Shown: positions 32,392 to 41,685, counted from the first letter of the stretch. The stretch: 64,000 bases of DNA from Bacteroidales bacterium UBA2800 (GCA_002351925.1 DEHM01000013.1:1-64000); one strand, 5' to 3'. Made by a program: numbers and translations. The notes: generated from the letters alone by a model not told the origin.

Positions 32392-35388
32392 TCAATCTTC
32401 TTGGTTCATGATTTTACGAATGCATTGTCTGTCGCGGTAAGCCTCGGCGAAATGGCTGGGGTCGAACAGTCGCAGCCACTCGTTGGAGGTGTCGTCCGGG
32501 CAGATAGCCCAGAGGATGAGTGCCGGTATATCGGTCTCGTACGGTGTCTCTTGGGGGGCTTCGTCGAGTACGGGTACTTCGTCGGCCGCCAGACCGCGTT
32601 TGGCTTTGTTCTTCTCCTTGTTCTTCTTGGCTTTCTGCTCCTCGTCGAAGATACGCAGGTTGCGAATCGTCTGGTCGAAGTCCTCGGTCGGGAGGATACG
32701 GTTGAAGGAGAAGGTGTCGAAACTGCGCCAGCGGGTGATAAACAGATAGCGCTGGTAGAGCGAGTTGTACTCGGCGTTCTGCAGACAAGGTGTAGAGGGC
32801 AGGGCGGTGAGCAGATCGGTGATGTCTTTGTTGATCTTCACATCTGAGCATTCGGGATCGGCGTCGCAGATGATCTCTCCGTTGGCTGCTGCGTATTCTA
32901 TCATCGTGTCGAGCAGGTGCAGATTGCCGGTCTTGCGCAGGTATTGCAGCAGTTTCTCGCCTACCGTCGGGTTCTCACGCGGCAGCATCTCTGCGCATAT
33001 AGCATTGATCATCTGACGGCGGAACTCCTCTTTGTGAGCTTCCCATAGCGCTGCCTGCTCGCGCTGCAGCTCCTCTTTCGACACAAACTCATACTGCTGG
33101 GTCTCGTCGTTGAAGCGGCGGGTATGTTCGTCCAGCACGCGTACGTCCTGATAGAGTACGGCTATCTCATCGTTGAAATGGTTGATGAGCATGAAGTAGT
33201 GCTTCTTGTTGAGTTCGCTGATCAGCTCCGGACGGTAGTTGACGCGTATGCGGCAGCCTTCTACCTCCGTAGCCGGCAGTATCTCTTCGCCGTCGAACTG
33301 ACCGGAACGCAAGGGCTGGTTGAACTTGGTCTCCGGCAGTTGCATATGCACTACCAGTTCCGGCACTTTGAATTCCACCTCCTTGCGAATCTGTCGGTTG
33401 CGCTCCAGATAGGCGTCACAGAGAGACAGCATCTTGTTGTAGTAGTCGTTGGCCTCAAACTCTATACGGTTGGCCAGACGGGCATACGCATCGTGTTTGT
33501 AGTAGGCCTTCAAGACGCGGATACATACGTTCTTCTTGCGCACGTAGAGCGCCAGCACAATCAGTTGCGCCACGAGCGGCAGGAGGAACAGCGCGATAGC
33601 CCAGCCGAAGGTGTGCCCCTTGACGTCGCCCAGGTCGACGAACATCGGCGAGATCAGCGAGAGGATAGGCAGGATAGCCAGTACGCAGACGATACCCAGC
33701 AGGAACACGCGGCCTATAGTAGCCAGCATCGTACGCTCCGACGAGAGCAGGTCCAGCAGTTTGTCGGTTGTCTGCCGTTTCATCTCGGCCTGACCCGAAC
33801 CGCCGTTGTTGGCGGCTATGTCCTGACGATACGCCTCGTGGTAGTTCTCAAAATAGTCCTTCTGGTTCTTCGGAATCATGGGCTTCTCCTCGTCCAGCAG
33901 TACGTCCCAGTAGTGGTGCTCCAGTTCCTCGCGGATGCGCTCTTTCTCAAACGACATACGCTCCTGCAGTTTGATGAACTGCCGGTCGATAGCGGTCAGC
34001 ACACCGTCATTGGGGTGCACCTTAGATATGACGCGCGCAAGGGCGGGCAAGATGGCCATCTCGCAGTTCTTGTACATCTTCGTCGAGCGGATAGAGATAC
34101 GGTCCAGCAGGTCCGAGGTGCCGCGTTCGATCAGGTCGGCTATCTTACGCAGCAGCTTGGCGGGGAAGAAACGCAGGTAGTAGTTGTAGTAGAGTCGTTT
34201 CAGACTCTTTTGCATATAGTGTAGGATAGGGTGCGGACTAGGTTCGTCCATATCGGCATCGGGCATGTCTACATTCAGTCCCTCGTTGATGTCGTGGATA
34301 AACTTCTCTGCGCTGAAGTCGGCGTGGTCGAGTATCGTCAGTTCCTCTCGGTCCATAGCCTCTTCTTCGCTATCCAGTTTGATATTCGTAATCAGTTCGG
34401 ATGCCAGTCGGCTGGCATCGTTGACGTCTTCGGCATGCATGTCGAAGAACAGGGAGGTAGCGCCCATCGAGAAATACATCTGGTCGGCGCTCCGTGTACC
34501 GCTTATAAGCGGATGGGTGGCATCGCACGCATAGAACAGGTGGATGACGCACTGCAGCAGATATTCAGCCAGGTCTTTGTCGTCCATCAACTGATAGGTG
34601 CACTCGGTGCGGTTCTGTACGTCCTGGTAGAGCATGACGTGGTCGTAGCCGCGTACGTCGCGAAGACGGTGTTGCACCTCCACTTCGTTCAGTAGTCGCA
34701 GCACCCGGTTGCGGTCGCCTACCTGACGCGCATTGATGTCGCATGGTACAAACAGCGCACCGTAGATACAGATACCCTGATGGATATGTGCAGGCAGGAT
34801 ACGCTCTTTCTCTTTTTGCAGCATGGCTGCTATACTCGGGAAGACGATCTGTGTGAACGACTCCGTCGAGTCGCCTATCACCAGCACGTTGATCGCCTGA
34901 TAGGGTTTGGCGTTCGACTCACGCAGCTGGCGGATGAAGCGCTTGCCGGCGTCTACTATCTGCCCCTGGAATTTATACAATCTGTCGGCAACGCCGTCGG
35001 GTGCATCCAGGTCTTCGCTGTTGGTCGACGCCACGCCGCTGAACACGTCATCAAAGGCGCTATAATACCAATAGTCACCTCTGATGATCGCGTTCTTTTC
35101 GGCGGAACGACGTTCCCACTGATCCAGCAATTCCTGCTGCGACAAGGACTGAGACAGGTCGTCTTGTGCGACGCCCACCGGACCCAGTAGGTCCTCCGCA
35201 CGCAGTTCTACCGAGGCTTCGGCACCGGGTTGGAGATGTTCGCCGGCAGGATACGCCTTCTGACGTTTGTCTGCCGTGGCTACATAGGTCTGGGAGATGT
35301 GCACATGGTCAATGCGCTCCAGGAGGGACACGAAGGTCCCCCTGCGAGTACGATTGGCCGATATATCTATTATCCAAAGAGGAAGCAT
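32392..35388 (-). CDS. 998-residue membrane protein of the tubulin-like operon
   Basis: I do not recognise this family. The N terminus (MLPLWIIDISANRTRRG) and the segment AINVLVIGDSTESFTQIVF (about 165-183) look like strands of an alpha/beta fold, but no P-loop or MIDAS motif is visible. Two transmembrane helices (about 559-581 and 593-616) form a hairpin. The regions before and after are soluble and rich in charged helices (for example 470-500 and 640-690). A basic linker (KAKKNKEKNKAKRG) lies near the C terminus. It sits 22 bases downstream of the tubulin-like gene and seven bases before the transglutaminase-like gene, suggesting it couples the cytoplasmic polymer to the membrane; that is inference. 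Confidence 0.72.
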   Translation of the reverse strand: MLPLWIIDISANRTRRGTFVSLLERIDHVHISQTYVATADKRQKAYPAGEHLQPGAEASVELRAEDLLGPVGVAQDDLSQSLSQQELLDQWERRSAEKNAIIRGDYWYYSAFDDVFSGVASTNSEDLDAPDGVADRLYKFQGQIVDAGKRFIRQLRESNAKPYQAINVLVIGDSTESFTQIVFPSIAAMLQKEKERILPAHIHQGICIYGALFVPCDINARQVGDRNRVLRLLNEVEVQHRLRDVRGYDHVMLYQDVQNRTECTYQLMDDKDLAEYLLQCVIHLFYACDATHPLISGTRSADQMYFSMGATSLFFDMHAEDVNDASRLASELITNIKLDSEEEAMDREELTILDHADFSAEKFIHDINEGLNVDMPDADMDEPSPHPILHYMQKSLKRLYYNYYLRFFPAKLLRKIADLIERGTSDLLDRISIRSTKMYKNCEMAILPALARVISKVHPNDGVLTAIDRQFIKLQERMSFEKERIREELEHHYWDVLLDEEKPMIPKNQKDYFENYHEAYRQDIAANNGGSGQAEMKRQTTDKLLDLLSSERTMLATIGRVFLLGIVCVLAILPILSLISPMFVDLGDVKGHTFGWAIALFLLPLVAQLIVLALYVRKKNVCIRVLKAYYKHDAYARLANRIEFEANDYYNKMLSLCDAYLERNRQIRKEVEFKVPELVVHMQLPETKFNQPLRSGQFDGEEILPATEVEGCRIRVNYRPELISELNKKHYFMLINHFNDEIAVLYQDVRVLDEHTRRFNDETQQYEFVSKEELQREQAALWEAHKEEFRRQMINAICAEMLPRENPTVGEKLLQYLRKTGNLHLLDTMIEYAAANGEIICDADPECSDVKINKDITDLLTALPSTPCLQNAEYNSLYQRYLFITRWRSFDTFSFNRILPTEDFDQTIRNLRIFDEEQKAKKNKEKNKAKRGLAADEVPVLDEAPQETPYETDIPALILWAICPDDTSNEWLRLFDPSHFAEAYRDRQCIRKIMNQED

Positions 35389-35410
35389 AGAATTGCTGAA
35401 TTAGGATGGG

Positions 35411-38400
35411 TTACTTAATAAATTCCTGTACGTAGTTGAACTCTTCGCGAATGATGGTGAACAACGCCTGATACAGACGACGCTCAGCCGGTTTCTTCGC
35501 GGCCGCTTTCTTCTCCGACAACTCCTTCAAGAGCTCACGCTGCTTGATAGGATACAGACGTTTCAGGATCTGCTCGCCGGTCTCTTCCTTGCCGTCCACC
35601 ATGTGTTTCTGGCGCAACAGCGCTTGCAGAATCGACTCGCAAGTCTGGCCGAAGCGGTAGTTCTGATAGATGTCGCGATAGAGCGCAAACTGCTCTACGA
35701 AATCGGCACCTACTACTTCGTAGTACATCGGACGGCCGTTGTCTTCCAGTTTCAGCACCAGCTTAGCGGTCTGCGGGTGGATGCTGAAGGCTTCCGGCTT
35801 GGCAATCAGGAACGAGGTAGCGCACTCGGGGTCTACCAGGTACATCGCGTCGGTGTAGGCCTCTGCGTCGTACTCGTCGATATAGAAGAAGTCGTGCATT
35901 TCCTGGCGGAACTTGTCGAGCATCAGCATCTTCGCAAACGTGCGGTGCTGCGGCAGTACTTCTTCGGGCAGGTTGTCCATCGTCAGCGCTGCGCCGTATT
36001 GTGCAAAGTCGTGGTGGAAATGATATTTCTCGCGGAACGATGCACGGTCGTATACGCCCTTGATGGAGTCGTAGATACGGTAGTCTTCCAGCGACAGACC
36101 GAACTTCGACTTCAGCACCAGTGCTACGTCGTCGCTGTCGGCTTTCTCGTAACGATGTTTCGGATTGCCTTTCTGCATACCCAACATCTCGCATGCCAGA
36201 TCTTCGCTGCCGGCTACGAACACCAGGTGCTCCTCTTTCTTCACCACGTCGATACGGTTGGCGTTGTAGGAGAAGAACAGAGCCGGGTTCAGGCTGCGGC
36301 GTACGGCGTCTTTCTCGTCGTTGGTCAGCTCGGCGAAGAAGGCGGAGATCTTCTTGTTGTCCCAGCGCTCCTGTACCGTCTTGTTCTCGCGGATCATCTT
36401 GTCGAAGACGGTCTCAGCGATAGCCAGGAAGTCGTCTACGATACGCTCGTTCGACACCTTGGCGTCGGCCAGTTCCTGGTTGCAGAAGAAGAGCGTACTC
36501 TCGGTAGCAATCTCTTTCTTCGTCTTCTCGTCTACGATTTTCTCTACTTTCTTGTACTGACCCTTGTTGATAGCCTGTACGATGTTCTCGTTGACGGCGT
36601 TGTAGATATTGTCTTCCAGCATCTTCTGGATGTTCTCGCGGTCCGGCGTCTCAGCCTTGTCGTTCTGCGCCTTGATAAACTCACGGTACAGACCGCTGAA
36701 GATGTTGTCGGCTACCCAACCGTTGCCGTCACAAATCTTCGACAGCTGCGGCAGATAGACGGTCGTTACGTCCATCTGGGCGGCACCCATAGCGGCGGCC
36801 AGCTTGTCGTACTGCTTCACGGCCTCGCGGGTCATCTCCGATGCTTTGTCCTTGAAGGAAGCGATCTGCTTTTTCAGACGCGCCAACTCGTCGTTCTTCT
36901 CGTCCTGGCAGAAGTCTTTCTTCAGATCGTGTGCCCACTCGGTCATCGCGATCTTGATAGCCTCGTCTATGTAAGCCGTCAGGGCGCTGATGTAGGCTTG
37001 GATATCCTCTTTGTTGGATTTGATCTTCACCTTCTCTACACCCTTTATCTCGGCGTCGTCACGCAGACTTTGCAGTTTCTCTTCCTGCTCTTTCAGTGCA
37101 TCTTTCGCCTTCTTGATATCGGTCTCTTCCTTGGCGTAGTCTTCGGCCATTTGCTTGCGGATCATATCTACTGCGTCGTGCGCGAAGGTCAGGCCGTTGG
37201 TGCGGATCCACATCTCGGCTTGCTTCCAGGCTGCGTCTACGATCTTGTGCTTGTAGGCGTCGCGTTTCTCGATGGTGGTCTTCTCGCGGTTGATGGCACC
37301 CTTCAGGTCCGACCACATGCCCAGTATCGTACTCAGCTCCAGCTCGTCGCTCAGTTTCTCGCTCGTCGAGTCCTGACTCTCCAGCGCGTCTTGCAGCGAC
37401 TTGGCAGCGGGGCTGTGCGCAATCTTATAGGCTACCGTGTCAGGAATCTTGTAGTCCAACTCGCGGAACAGCGTGTTGCTTAGACCCTCAATCATGCTGT
37501 CGGCTACCTTGCTCTCTTTGCCTTCGGCACAGAGCAGCCAGCTGCGCAGGATATCACGGCGCAGACGGAAACGCATGTACTTGTTGAAGTACTCGTTCGG
37601 CTTCTGCAGCGATACATAGCCCATCGGCACCAGGAAGTCCTTGTGGTTCTTCTCCATGATGTCGTTCATGTAGTTGTCGATATCCGAACGGAAGGTAGCA
37701 CCGGCCTGACCGTTATGCAGGTGGTACAACATCTCCGCCGTGTTGCGGATCATCGTGTGCGGGCTACCCAGACTCGTTCCCTTGTCGGTCTGGATATCCA
37801 CCGGAATCATGTAGTAGAACGGGCAGTAACGCTTGTTGTAGTCCACCAGGTTGTAGTCGCTGTTGAACGCCAGACGGTGCATTACGGTGTTCTGCTCCGG
37901 GTTGTAGCTCATTACCTTGAAGGCCTCCAGCTCGGAGAACACGCCAAAGGCGTTGAGCGAGTATTTCTCCTCGGTAGCGTTGGCGTCGATGAAGAACTTA
38001 GGCATATACATCGTGTATACCAGTTGCGGGTCACCGTTGCCTACTACCTGATGATGAATCTGATTGATATGATACAGCACGTCGTTGAAGATACCTGAAC
38101 CTGTACCTCCGAGCGAGCTGCTGACCAGCCAATAATAGATGATGCAGTCCTCGCCACCTACCGACTTCACGTCGTTGAGCGAAGAGATAGCTGCTTGCAG
38201 CTTGGTCTGGAAGTCAGCCAGCGCATGGGCAAACGCAATACGCGACTTGATACGGAACGCACCCGCACCAAACGACAGCGGCTGATCGGGTATCTTCGAT
38301 GCCAACTCCGGCGAGCAAGCCTCCAGGATACGCTTGTTGATCAGGTTGTTCGGATCCTGCTTTGCCTCATAGTAGATAGCATGGGGGTTGGCTCGACCCA

Positions 38401-38662
38401 GGTTAATCAAGTCGGTTTGCGGCGAGATAAAGGGTACTTTACCTTGCTCAAACGTAGCTCGGTTGCGCTTGTTAGCCTCGTCGATATCACGCTGATCCGT
38501 GTCGAGGAACAAGAAGCGATAGCTGTCATTCATAGCCTGAAGACGGCTCTTGGACTTAGTGGCCTGCGGGAAGCGTTTCTCATACACCTTCTCTTTGATC
38601 ATGGCGATGGTCTTACATCCCTGTCCACCGATACCAATAAAAATGTGCTTTTCGTTTGACAT
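35411..38662 (-). CDS. Tubulin/FtsZ-like GTPase (Tubulin_2-like)
   Basis: 1083 residues. The N-terminal domain has tubulin-superfamily nucleotide loops: FIGIGGQGCKT (residues 8-18), FLDTDQRD (52-59) and the signature SSSLGGTGSGIFND (181-194), matching the tubulin/FtsZ GGGTGSG loop. A long helical region with coiled coil (about 520-630) and a large alpha-helical C-terminal part follow, far beyond the size of FtsZ. It has no signal peptide or membrane segment. Tubulin-like proteins of this kind, encoded beside VWA proteins, have been proposed to drive membrane remodelling. Here the VWA gene lies 26 bases upstream in the same operon. Polymerisation and GTP use are inferred from the motifs. Confidence 0.85.
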   Translation of the reverse strand: MSNEKHIFIGIGGQGCKTIAMIKEKVYEKRFPQATKSKSRLQAMNDSYRFLFLDTDQRDIDEANKRNRATFEQGKVPFISPQTDLINLGRANPHAIYYEAKQDPNNLINKRILEACSPELASKIPDQPLSFGAGAFRIKSRIAFAHALADFQTKLQAAISSLNDVKSVGGEDCIIYYWLVSSSLGGTGSGIFNDVLYHINQIHHQVVGNGDPQLVYTMYMPKFFIDANATEEKYSLNAFGVFSELEAFKVMSYNPEQNTVMHRLAFNSDYNLVDYNKRYCPFYYMIPVDIQTDKGTSLGSPHTMIRNTAEMLYHLHNGQAGATFRSDIDNYMNDIMEKNHKDFLVPMGYVSLQKPNEYFNKYMRFRLRRDILRSWLLCAEGKESKVADSMIEGLSNTLFRELDYKIPDTVAYKIAHSPAAKSLQDALESQDSTSEKLSDELELSTILGMWSDLKGAINREKTTIEKRDAYKHKIVDAAWKQAEMWIRTNGLTFAHDAVDMIRKQMAEDYAKEETDIKKAKDALKEQEEKLQSLRDDAEIKGVEKVKIKSNKEDIQAYISALTAYIDEAIKIAMTEWAHDLKKDFCQDEKNDELARLKKQIASFKDKASEMTREAVKQYDKLAAAMGAAQMDVTTVYLPQLSKICDGNGWVADNIFSGLYREFIKAQNDKAETPDRENIQKMLEDNIYNAVNENIVQAINKGQYKKVEKIVDEKTKKEIATESTLFFCNQELADAKVSNERIVDDFLAIAETVFDKMIRENKTVQERWDNKKISAFFAELTNDEKDAVRRSLNPALFFSYNANRIDVVKKEEHLVFVAGSEDLACEMLGMQKGNPKHRYEKADSDDVALVLKSKFGLSLEDYRIYDSIKGVYDRASFREKYHFHHDFAQYGAALTMDNLPEEVLPQHRTFAKMLMLDKFRQEMHDFFYIDEYDAEAYTDAMYLVDPECATSFLIAKPEAFSIHPQTAKLVLKLEDNGRPMYYEVVGADFVEQFALYRDIYQNYRFGQTCESILQALLRQKHMVDGKEETGEQILKRLYPIKQRELLKELSEKKAAAKKPAERRLYQALFTIIREEFNYVQEFIK

Positions 38663-38688
38663 AACTTGTTGGTTTTGATGGTGAATAT

Positions 38689-40305
38689 TTATTTAGTTAA
38701 CTGTACTTTTATTCCGTGAGTAATATCCGATACACCCGTACCGCATTTCAGTCGTATCGAGGTCGGCGAGTCGTAGCTCAGTACGCCCGACTGTGCCTTG
38801 CCGGCTGCGCAGTAGCCGCGTTTCTTGGTCCAGACGAACTTGGGTTTCTGGAACACCAGCAGCGGATTGCCGTTTTTCTTCCGGATCTCGAACTGCCACT
38901 CCGCATCGTCCACGCGTGTCTGGCTGGCCGAACCGCCTGCGCCGAACAGGACGACTGCGCCGCTGCTCTGCTTCGGCAGACGACGTACATCGTCCAGCTG
39001 GTTACCCTCTGCGTCATACAGGGTGATGTTGGCTTTCAGACACAACTTGCTGTTGCGGCCGATGGCTTTGATGACGCCTATAATATATAATATAAGGAGT
39101 ATGGCCAGCGTCACGGTCAACCAGAACGGCAGCACAAACGTGAAGATGCTGCGCTCTACGTATACCGACGAGTTGGCCAGCGCGCCGGGACGGCCCTCCA
39201 GCAGCTTGTCTATCTCGTTCTGGTAGTCCACGGGCAGTTTCACGTCAAAATGCAACGTGTCGGCCAGCGGGTGGAAGCCGAAGTCTTTATGCTTGATCTG
39301 ACCCAGCTCGATGTCGGCGTGCATCTCCCCTGCCTCGCTGTAGTGGATATAGTCGGGGTTGGCTTTGAAGTAGAAATCCGAGTTGCTGATATAGGTCGAG
39401 TCGAGCGTGATCTTCGGATACAGTTTCGTGGCTTTCCAGTCGATATGCGCCTTCACTTTTCCGTCGATGTTCGCCTCGGTCTTCACCACGATCGGGTTGG
39501 CTTTGTTCTCGCGGATGATGATCGACTGCAGCTTCATGAACATGATACGGTCTTTCTGCTGGTCGAACCATTGGCGTATCAGCGCCTCCGAGTTGTTAGG
39601 TACACGCTGCTGCTCCACTTTCACACCCCAGTCGTTGTACAGCTCCTGCAGCTGCGGATAGACGTAACCGGCGGGGCTACCGCTCTGCGGCAACTCCAGC
39701 GTGAAGACCATGCTCTCCGAGTTGGCGTTGTAAGCCGATTTCATCAGCGTGTGCATGTCGCCCATCTCCGTGCCGTTGAACTGACGGTCGATATTGTTCT
39801 CCGGGCAATGCAGCAGGTCGCTGATGAAGACAATGATGTTCACGTCGTACTGCTGATTCATCTGTACCGATTTGGCTACCGCCTGCTGGGCTTTGTAGAT
39901 GTCGGTGTCGTAATACTGACGATCACGGCGGTCTGCTCCCTGCGGATACAGCGTCGAGAGCATCTGTACCATGCTGTTCTTGGTCTGTGCATCGATGGTA
40001 GCATCGTAACCCATCTTGTTGCTGATGGCGTCATGCGCAAACGGGATAATCGTCATGCGGTCACCCATCGGCAATGCTTTCACAAACGCATCCAGCGCCG
40101 GACGCACCGTCTCTTCGTACTTACACATCGACAGCGACACGTCTACGGCAAAGATGTAATGGGCGTGGCAGTTCTTCAGCTCCTCGCGATAGAGTTGCGT
40201 CAACTGCGGACACTGTTTGTTCAGATACGCCAACGAACCGTCTTGCGCCACCATGACGGTAGCAGCCATCCAGGCGAATAAAAATAGGAGAAAGTGTTTT
40301 TTCAT
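38689..40305 (-). CDS. Secreted VWA-domain protein with one membrane helix
   Basis: 538 residues. It has a signal peptide (MKKHFLLFLFAWMAATVMVA), a von Willebrand A domain (about 48-260) with the MIDAS motif DVSLS (residues 55-59) and the FISDLL strand (160-165), and a beta-rich linker. One transmembrane helix (about 387-411) is followed by a C-terminal domain of about 125 residues, placed in the cytoplasm if the VWA domain is periplasmic. Metal-dependent VWA domains usually bind partner proteins. It is the first gene of the six-gene tubulin-like operon, 22 bases from the predicted transcription start, and could relay an envelope contact to the tubulin-like protein. Confidence 0.88.
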   Translation of the reverse strand: MKKHFLLFLFAWMAATVMVAQDGSLAYLNKQCPQLTQLYREELKNCHAHYIFAVDVSLSMCKYEETVRPALDAFVKALPMGDRMTIIPFAHDAISNKMGYDATIDAQTKNSMVQMLSTLYPQGADRRDRQYYDTDIYKAQQAVAKSVQMNQQYDVNIIVFISDLLHCPENNIDRQFNGTEMGDMHTLMKSAYNANSESMVFTLELPQSGSPAGYVYPQLQELYNDWGVKVEQQRVPNNSEALIRQWFDQQKDRIMFMKLQSIIIRENKANPIVVKTEANIDGKVKAHIDWKATKLYPKITLDSTYISNSDFYFKANPDYIHYSEAGEMHADIELGQIKHKDFGFHPLADTLHFDVKLPVDYQNEIDKLLEGRPGALANSSVYVERSIFTFVLPFWLTVTLAILLILYIIGVIKAIGRNSKLCLKANITLYDAEGNQLDDVRRLPKQSSGAVVLFGAGGSASQTRVDDAEWQFEIRKKNGNPLLVFQKPKFVWTKKRGYCAAGKAQSGVLSYDSPTSIRLKCGTGVSDITHGIKVQLTK

Positions 40306-40331
40306 AAATTGGTATTTTTGAATAACGGCTG

Positions 40332-40363
40332 CAAAGGTACAACAAATTTTTCATATACGCAAA
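40332..40363 (-). promoter_or_regulatory. Promoter of the VWA-tubulin-like operon
   Basis: Minus strand: TTTG (40360-40363) in TTTGCGTATATGA, a 20-base spacer, then TACCTTTG (40332-40339) followed by CAGCC. It is the only promoter of this type I see for the six genes down to 27971. The AT-rich gap above it (about 40364-40512) contains no gene. Confidence 0.85.
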
Positions 40364-40512
40364 TTTATTTTCTATTTTTTCGTATTTTTCTTTTCTGCTG
40401 TGCGTATAAAAATATGCGAACTACATTATTTTGTAATCCGCACATTTACATTATGATATATAGTATATTTGTTGTAACTCGAGATATAAGCGGGTATATA
40501 AGCACGACTATA

Positions 40513-41403
40513 TCATAAACTATCGTTTTTTAGGAACACTTCGGCTATCTCCTGGTAGTGCATCAGGAGGTTTGTCGACTGCCGGTTGTGCAGTTTGTCG
40601 GTCCATCCTTTGGCAATCGTACCGCCTATAATCGTCATGGCGGGCGACTGTTTGAGGGCGGCGGCGGTGGTCACTTCTTTACCGCATACGCGGTTGATGA
40701 TACGTGCTCCGGCGAGGTACGATCCTTTGGTGGCAACCTTGCGTTCTGTGAGCAGTTTGAACACCGCTCCCCAGTCCGCTTTGCTGCGACATATACCTGC
40801 TGCACTCACAGCCAGTATACCTTTCTCTTCTTTGCGCAGGCGTGACTGTTTTCTCTCGGTGACGCGGTCGCTGATGATCTTGCTGACGGTCTCCAACCAC
40901 TCCTGATGGTTGTAGCCCGGCACTATCAGCGGCAATGTCTGCTCGAGGATGCCACGTTCCCACGAGGTCTTCTCGCTCGCGTGCTGCGCCAGTTCTTCCT
41001 GCAGTTGGTGAGTCGCACTGCTTGTTAGCAGTCGGTTGGCGCGATCTACTTTATGGCGGTTGGCGGGGTTGTGCGCATTCAGGTTCTTACATACCAGGTC
41101 AGCTATGTGGGCGCTCAGCAGCCTGCCGGCAAGTCGGGCTACACGATATTTGCCGTACGCGTCACGCGGGTCCATCGACAGCCCCTCTCCTTCTTCTATA
41201 TATCGCGCGTACGAGGCCTCCTCCTCCGGCAACAGGTAGTTACGCGCTGTGTTGGGCGACTCGCGCTTACGCTCCGCGCTGTTGAAAAGAAACACCGACG
41301 GACTGCCGGACAGCCAGTCCACTACCAGTATACTGCCCCACGTACCATCTGCAAACTGCCGGTACGGCAATAGGCGAATACACGAAATCTTACTCTCTGA
41401 CAT
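40513..41403 (-). CDS. Hypothetical protein of 296 residues
   Basis: I do not recognise this protein. It is soluble, basic and largely helical. The N terminus (CIRLLPYRQFADGTWGSILVVDWLSG) looks like a small beta domain; the middle (GRLLSAHIADLVCKNLNAH to LQEELAQHASEK) is helical; a basic stretch (ITERKQSRLRKEEKG-like, VTERKQSRLRKEEKG) precedes a C-terminal helical domain. No catalytic motif is visible. It has its own promoter at 41426-41457 and ends about 150 bases before the tubulin-like operon promoter. It might belong functionally to that operon, but it is a separate unit. Confidence 0.72.
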   Translation of the reverse strand: MSESKISCIRLLPYRQFADGTWGSILVVDWLSGSPSVFLFNSAERKRESPNTARNYLLPEEEASYARYIEEGEGLSMDPRDAYGKYRVARLAGRLLSAHIADLVCKNLNAHNPANRHKVDRANRLLTSSATHQLQEELAQHASEKTSWERGILEQTLPLIVPGYNHQEWLETVSKIISDRVTERKQSRLRKEEKGILAVSAAGICRSKADWGAVFKLLTERKVATKGSYLAGARIINRVCGKEVTTAAALKQSPAMTIIGGTIAKGWTDKLHNRQSTNLLMHYQEIAEVFLKNDSL

Positions 41404-41425
41404 ATGTGTTTTAATTTTGCATGTG

Positions 41426-41457
41426 CAAAATTACTGCTTTTTTTTGACATATGCAAA
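41426..41457 (-). promoter_or_regulatory. Promoter of the 296-residue protein gene
   Basis: Minus strand: TTTG (41454-41457) in TTTGCATATGTCA, a 20-base spacer, then TAATTTTG (41426-41433) followed by CACATG. The -7 box ends 22 bases before the ATG at 41403. Confidence 0.85.
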
Positions 41458-41467
41458 TAAAAAACAG

Positions 41468-41493
41468 AAAAAAGCGCCCGGAGACGCTTTTTT
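41468..41493. terminator. Bidirectional terminator-like hairpin
   Basis: AAAAAAGCG and CGCTTTTTT form a 9-base stem with an 8-base loop, with A-run and T-run arms so that it could act on either strand. It would end the minus-strand YqaE transcript after it passes the 11-base repeat array. The rest of the gene-free stretch 41404-41737 holds the promoter above and that array. Confidence 0.65.
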
Positions 41494-41619
41494 AGTGAGA
41501 ATAGGCCTCTCTCGAGTATAAGTTTGGCGCTTTTTTTAGAGGATAGTACTCAGTCGGAGGTGTGTTTATTTTCTTTCCTCCTTTTGTTGTTTTTTCTATC
41601 CCTCTATTTTACATAATTC

Positions 41620-41685
41620 TTTAGTTCTTCTTTAGTACTTATTTAGTTCTTTTTTAGTTGTTATTTAGTTCTTCTTTGGTTCTTA
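41620..41685. repeat. Six-copy 11-base tandem repeat
   Basis: Six contiguous 11-base units of consensus TTTAGTTCTTC: TTTAGTTCTTC, TTTAGTACTTA, TTTAGTTCTTT, TTTAGTTGTTA, TTTAGTTCTTC, TTTGGTTCTTA. It lies about 50 bases downstream of the YqaE gene, on the side toward the terminator. Confidence 0.92.

Noticed and set aside
35603..37483. A 626-codon open frame opposite the tubulin-like gene
   Set aside because: Low-complexity Leu/Val/Arg composition typical of antisense of a biased gene; no start signals or promoter.
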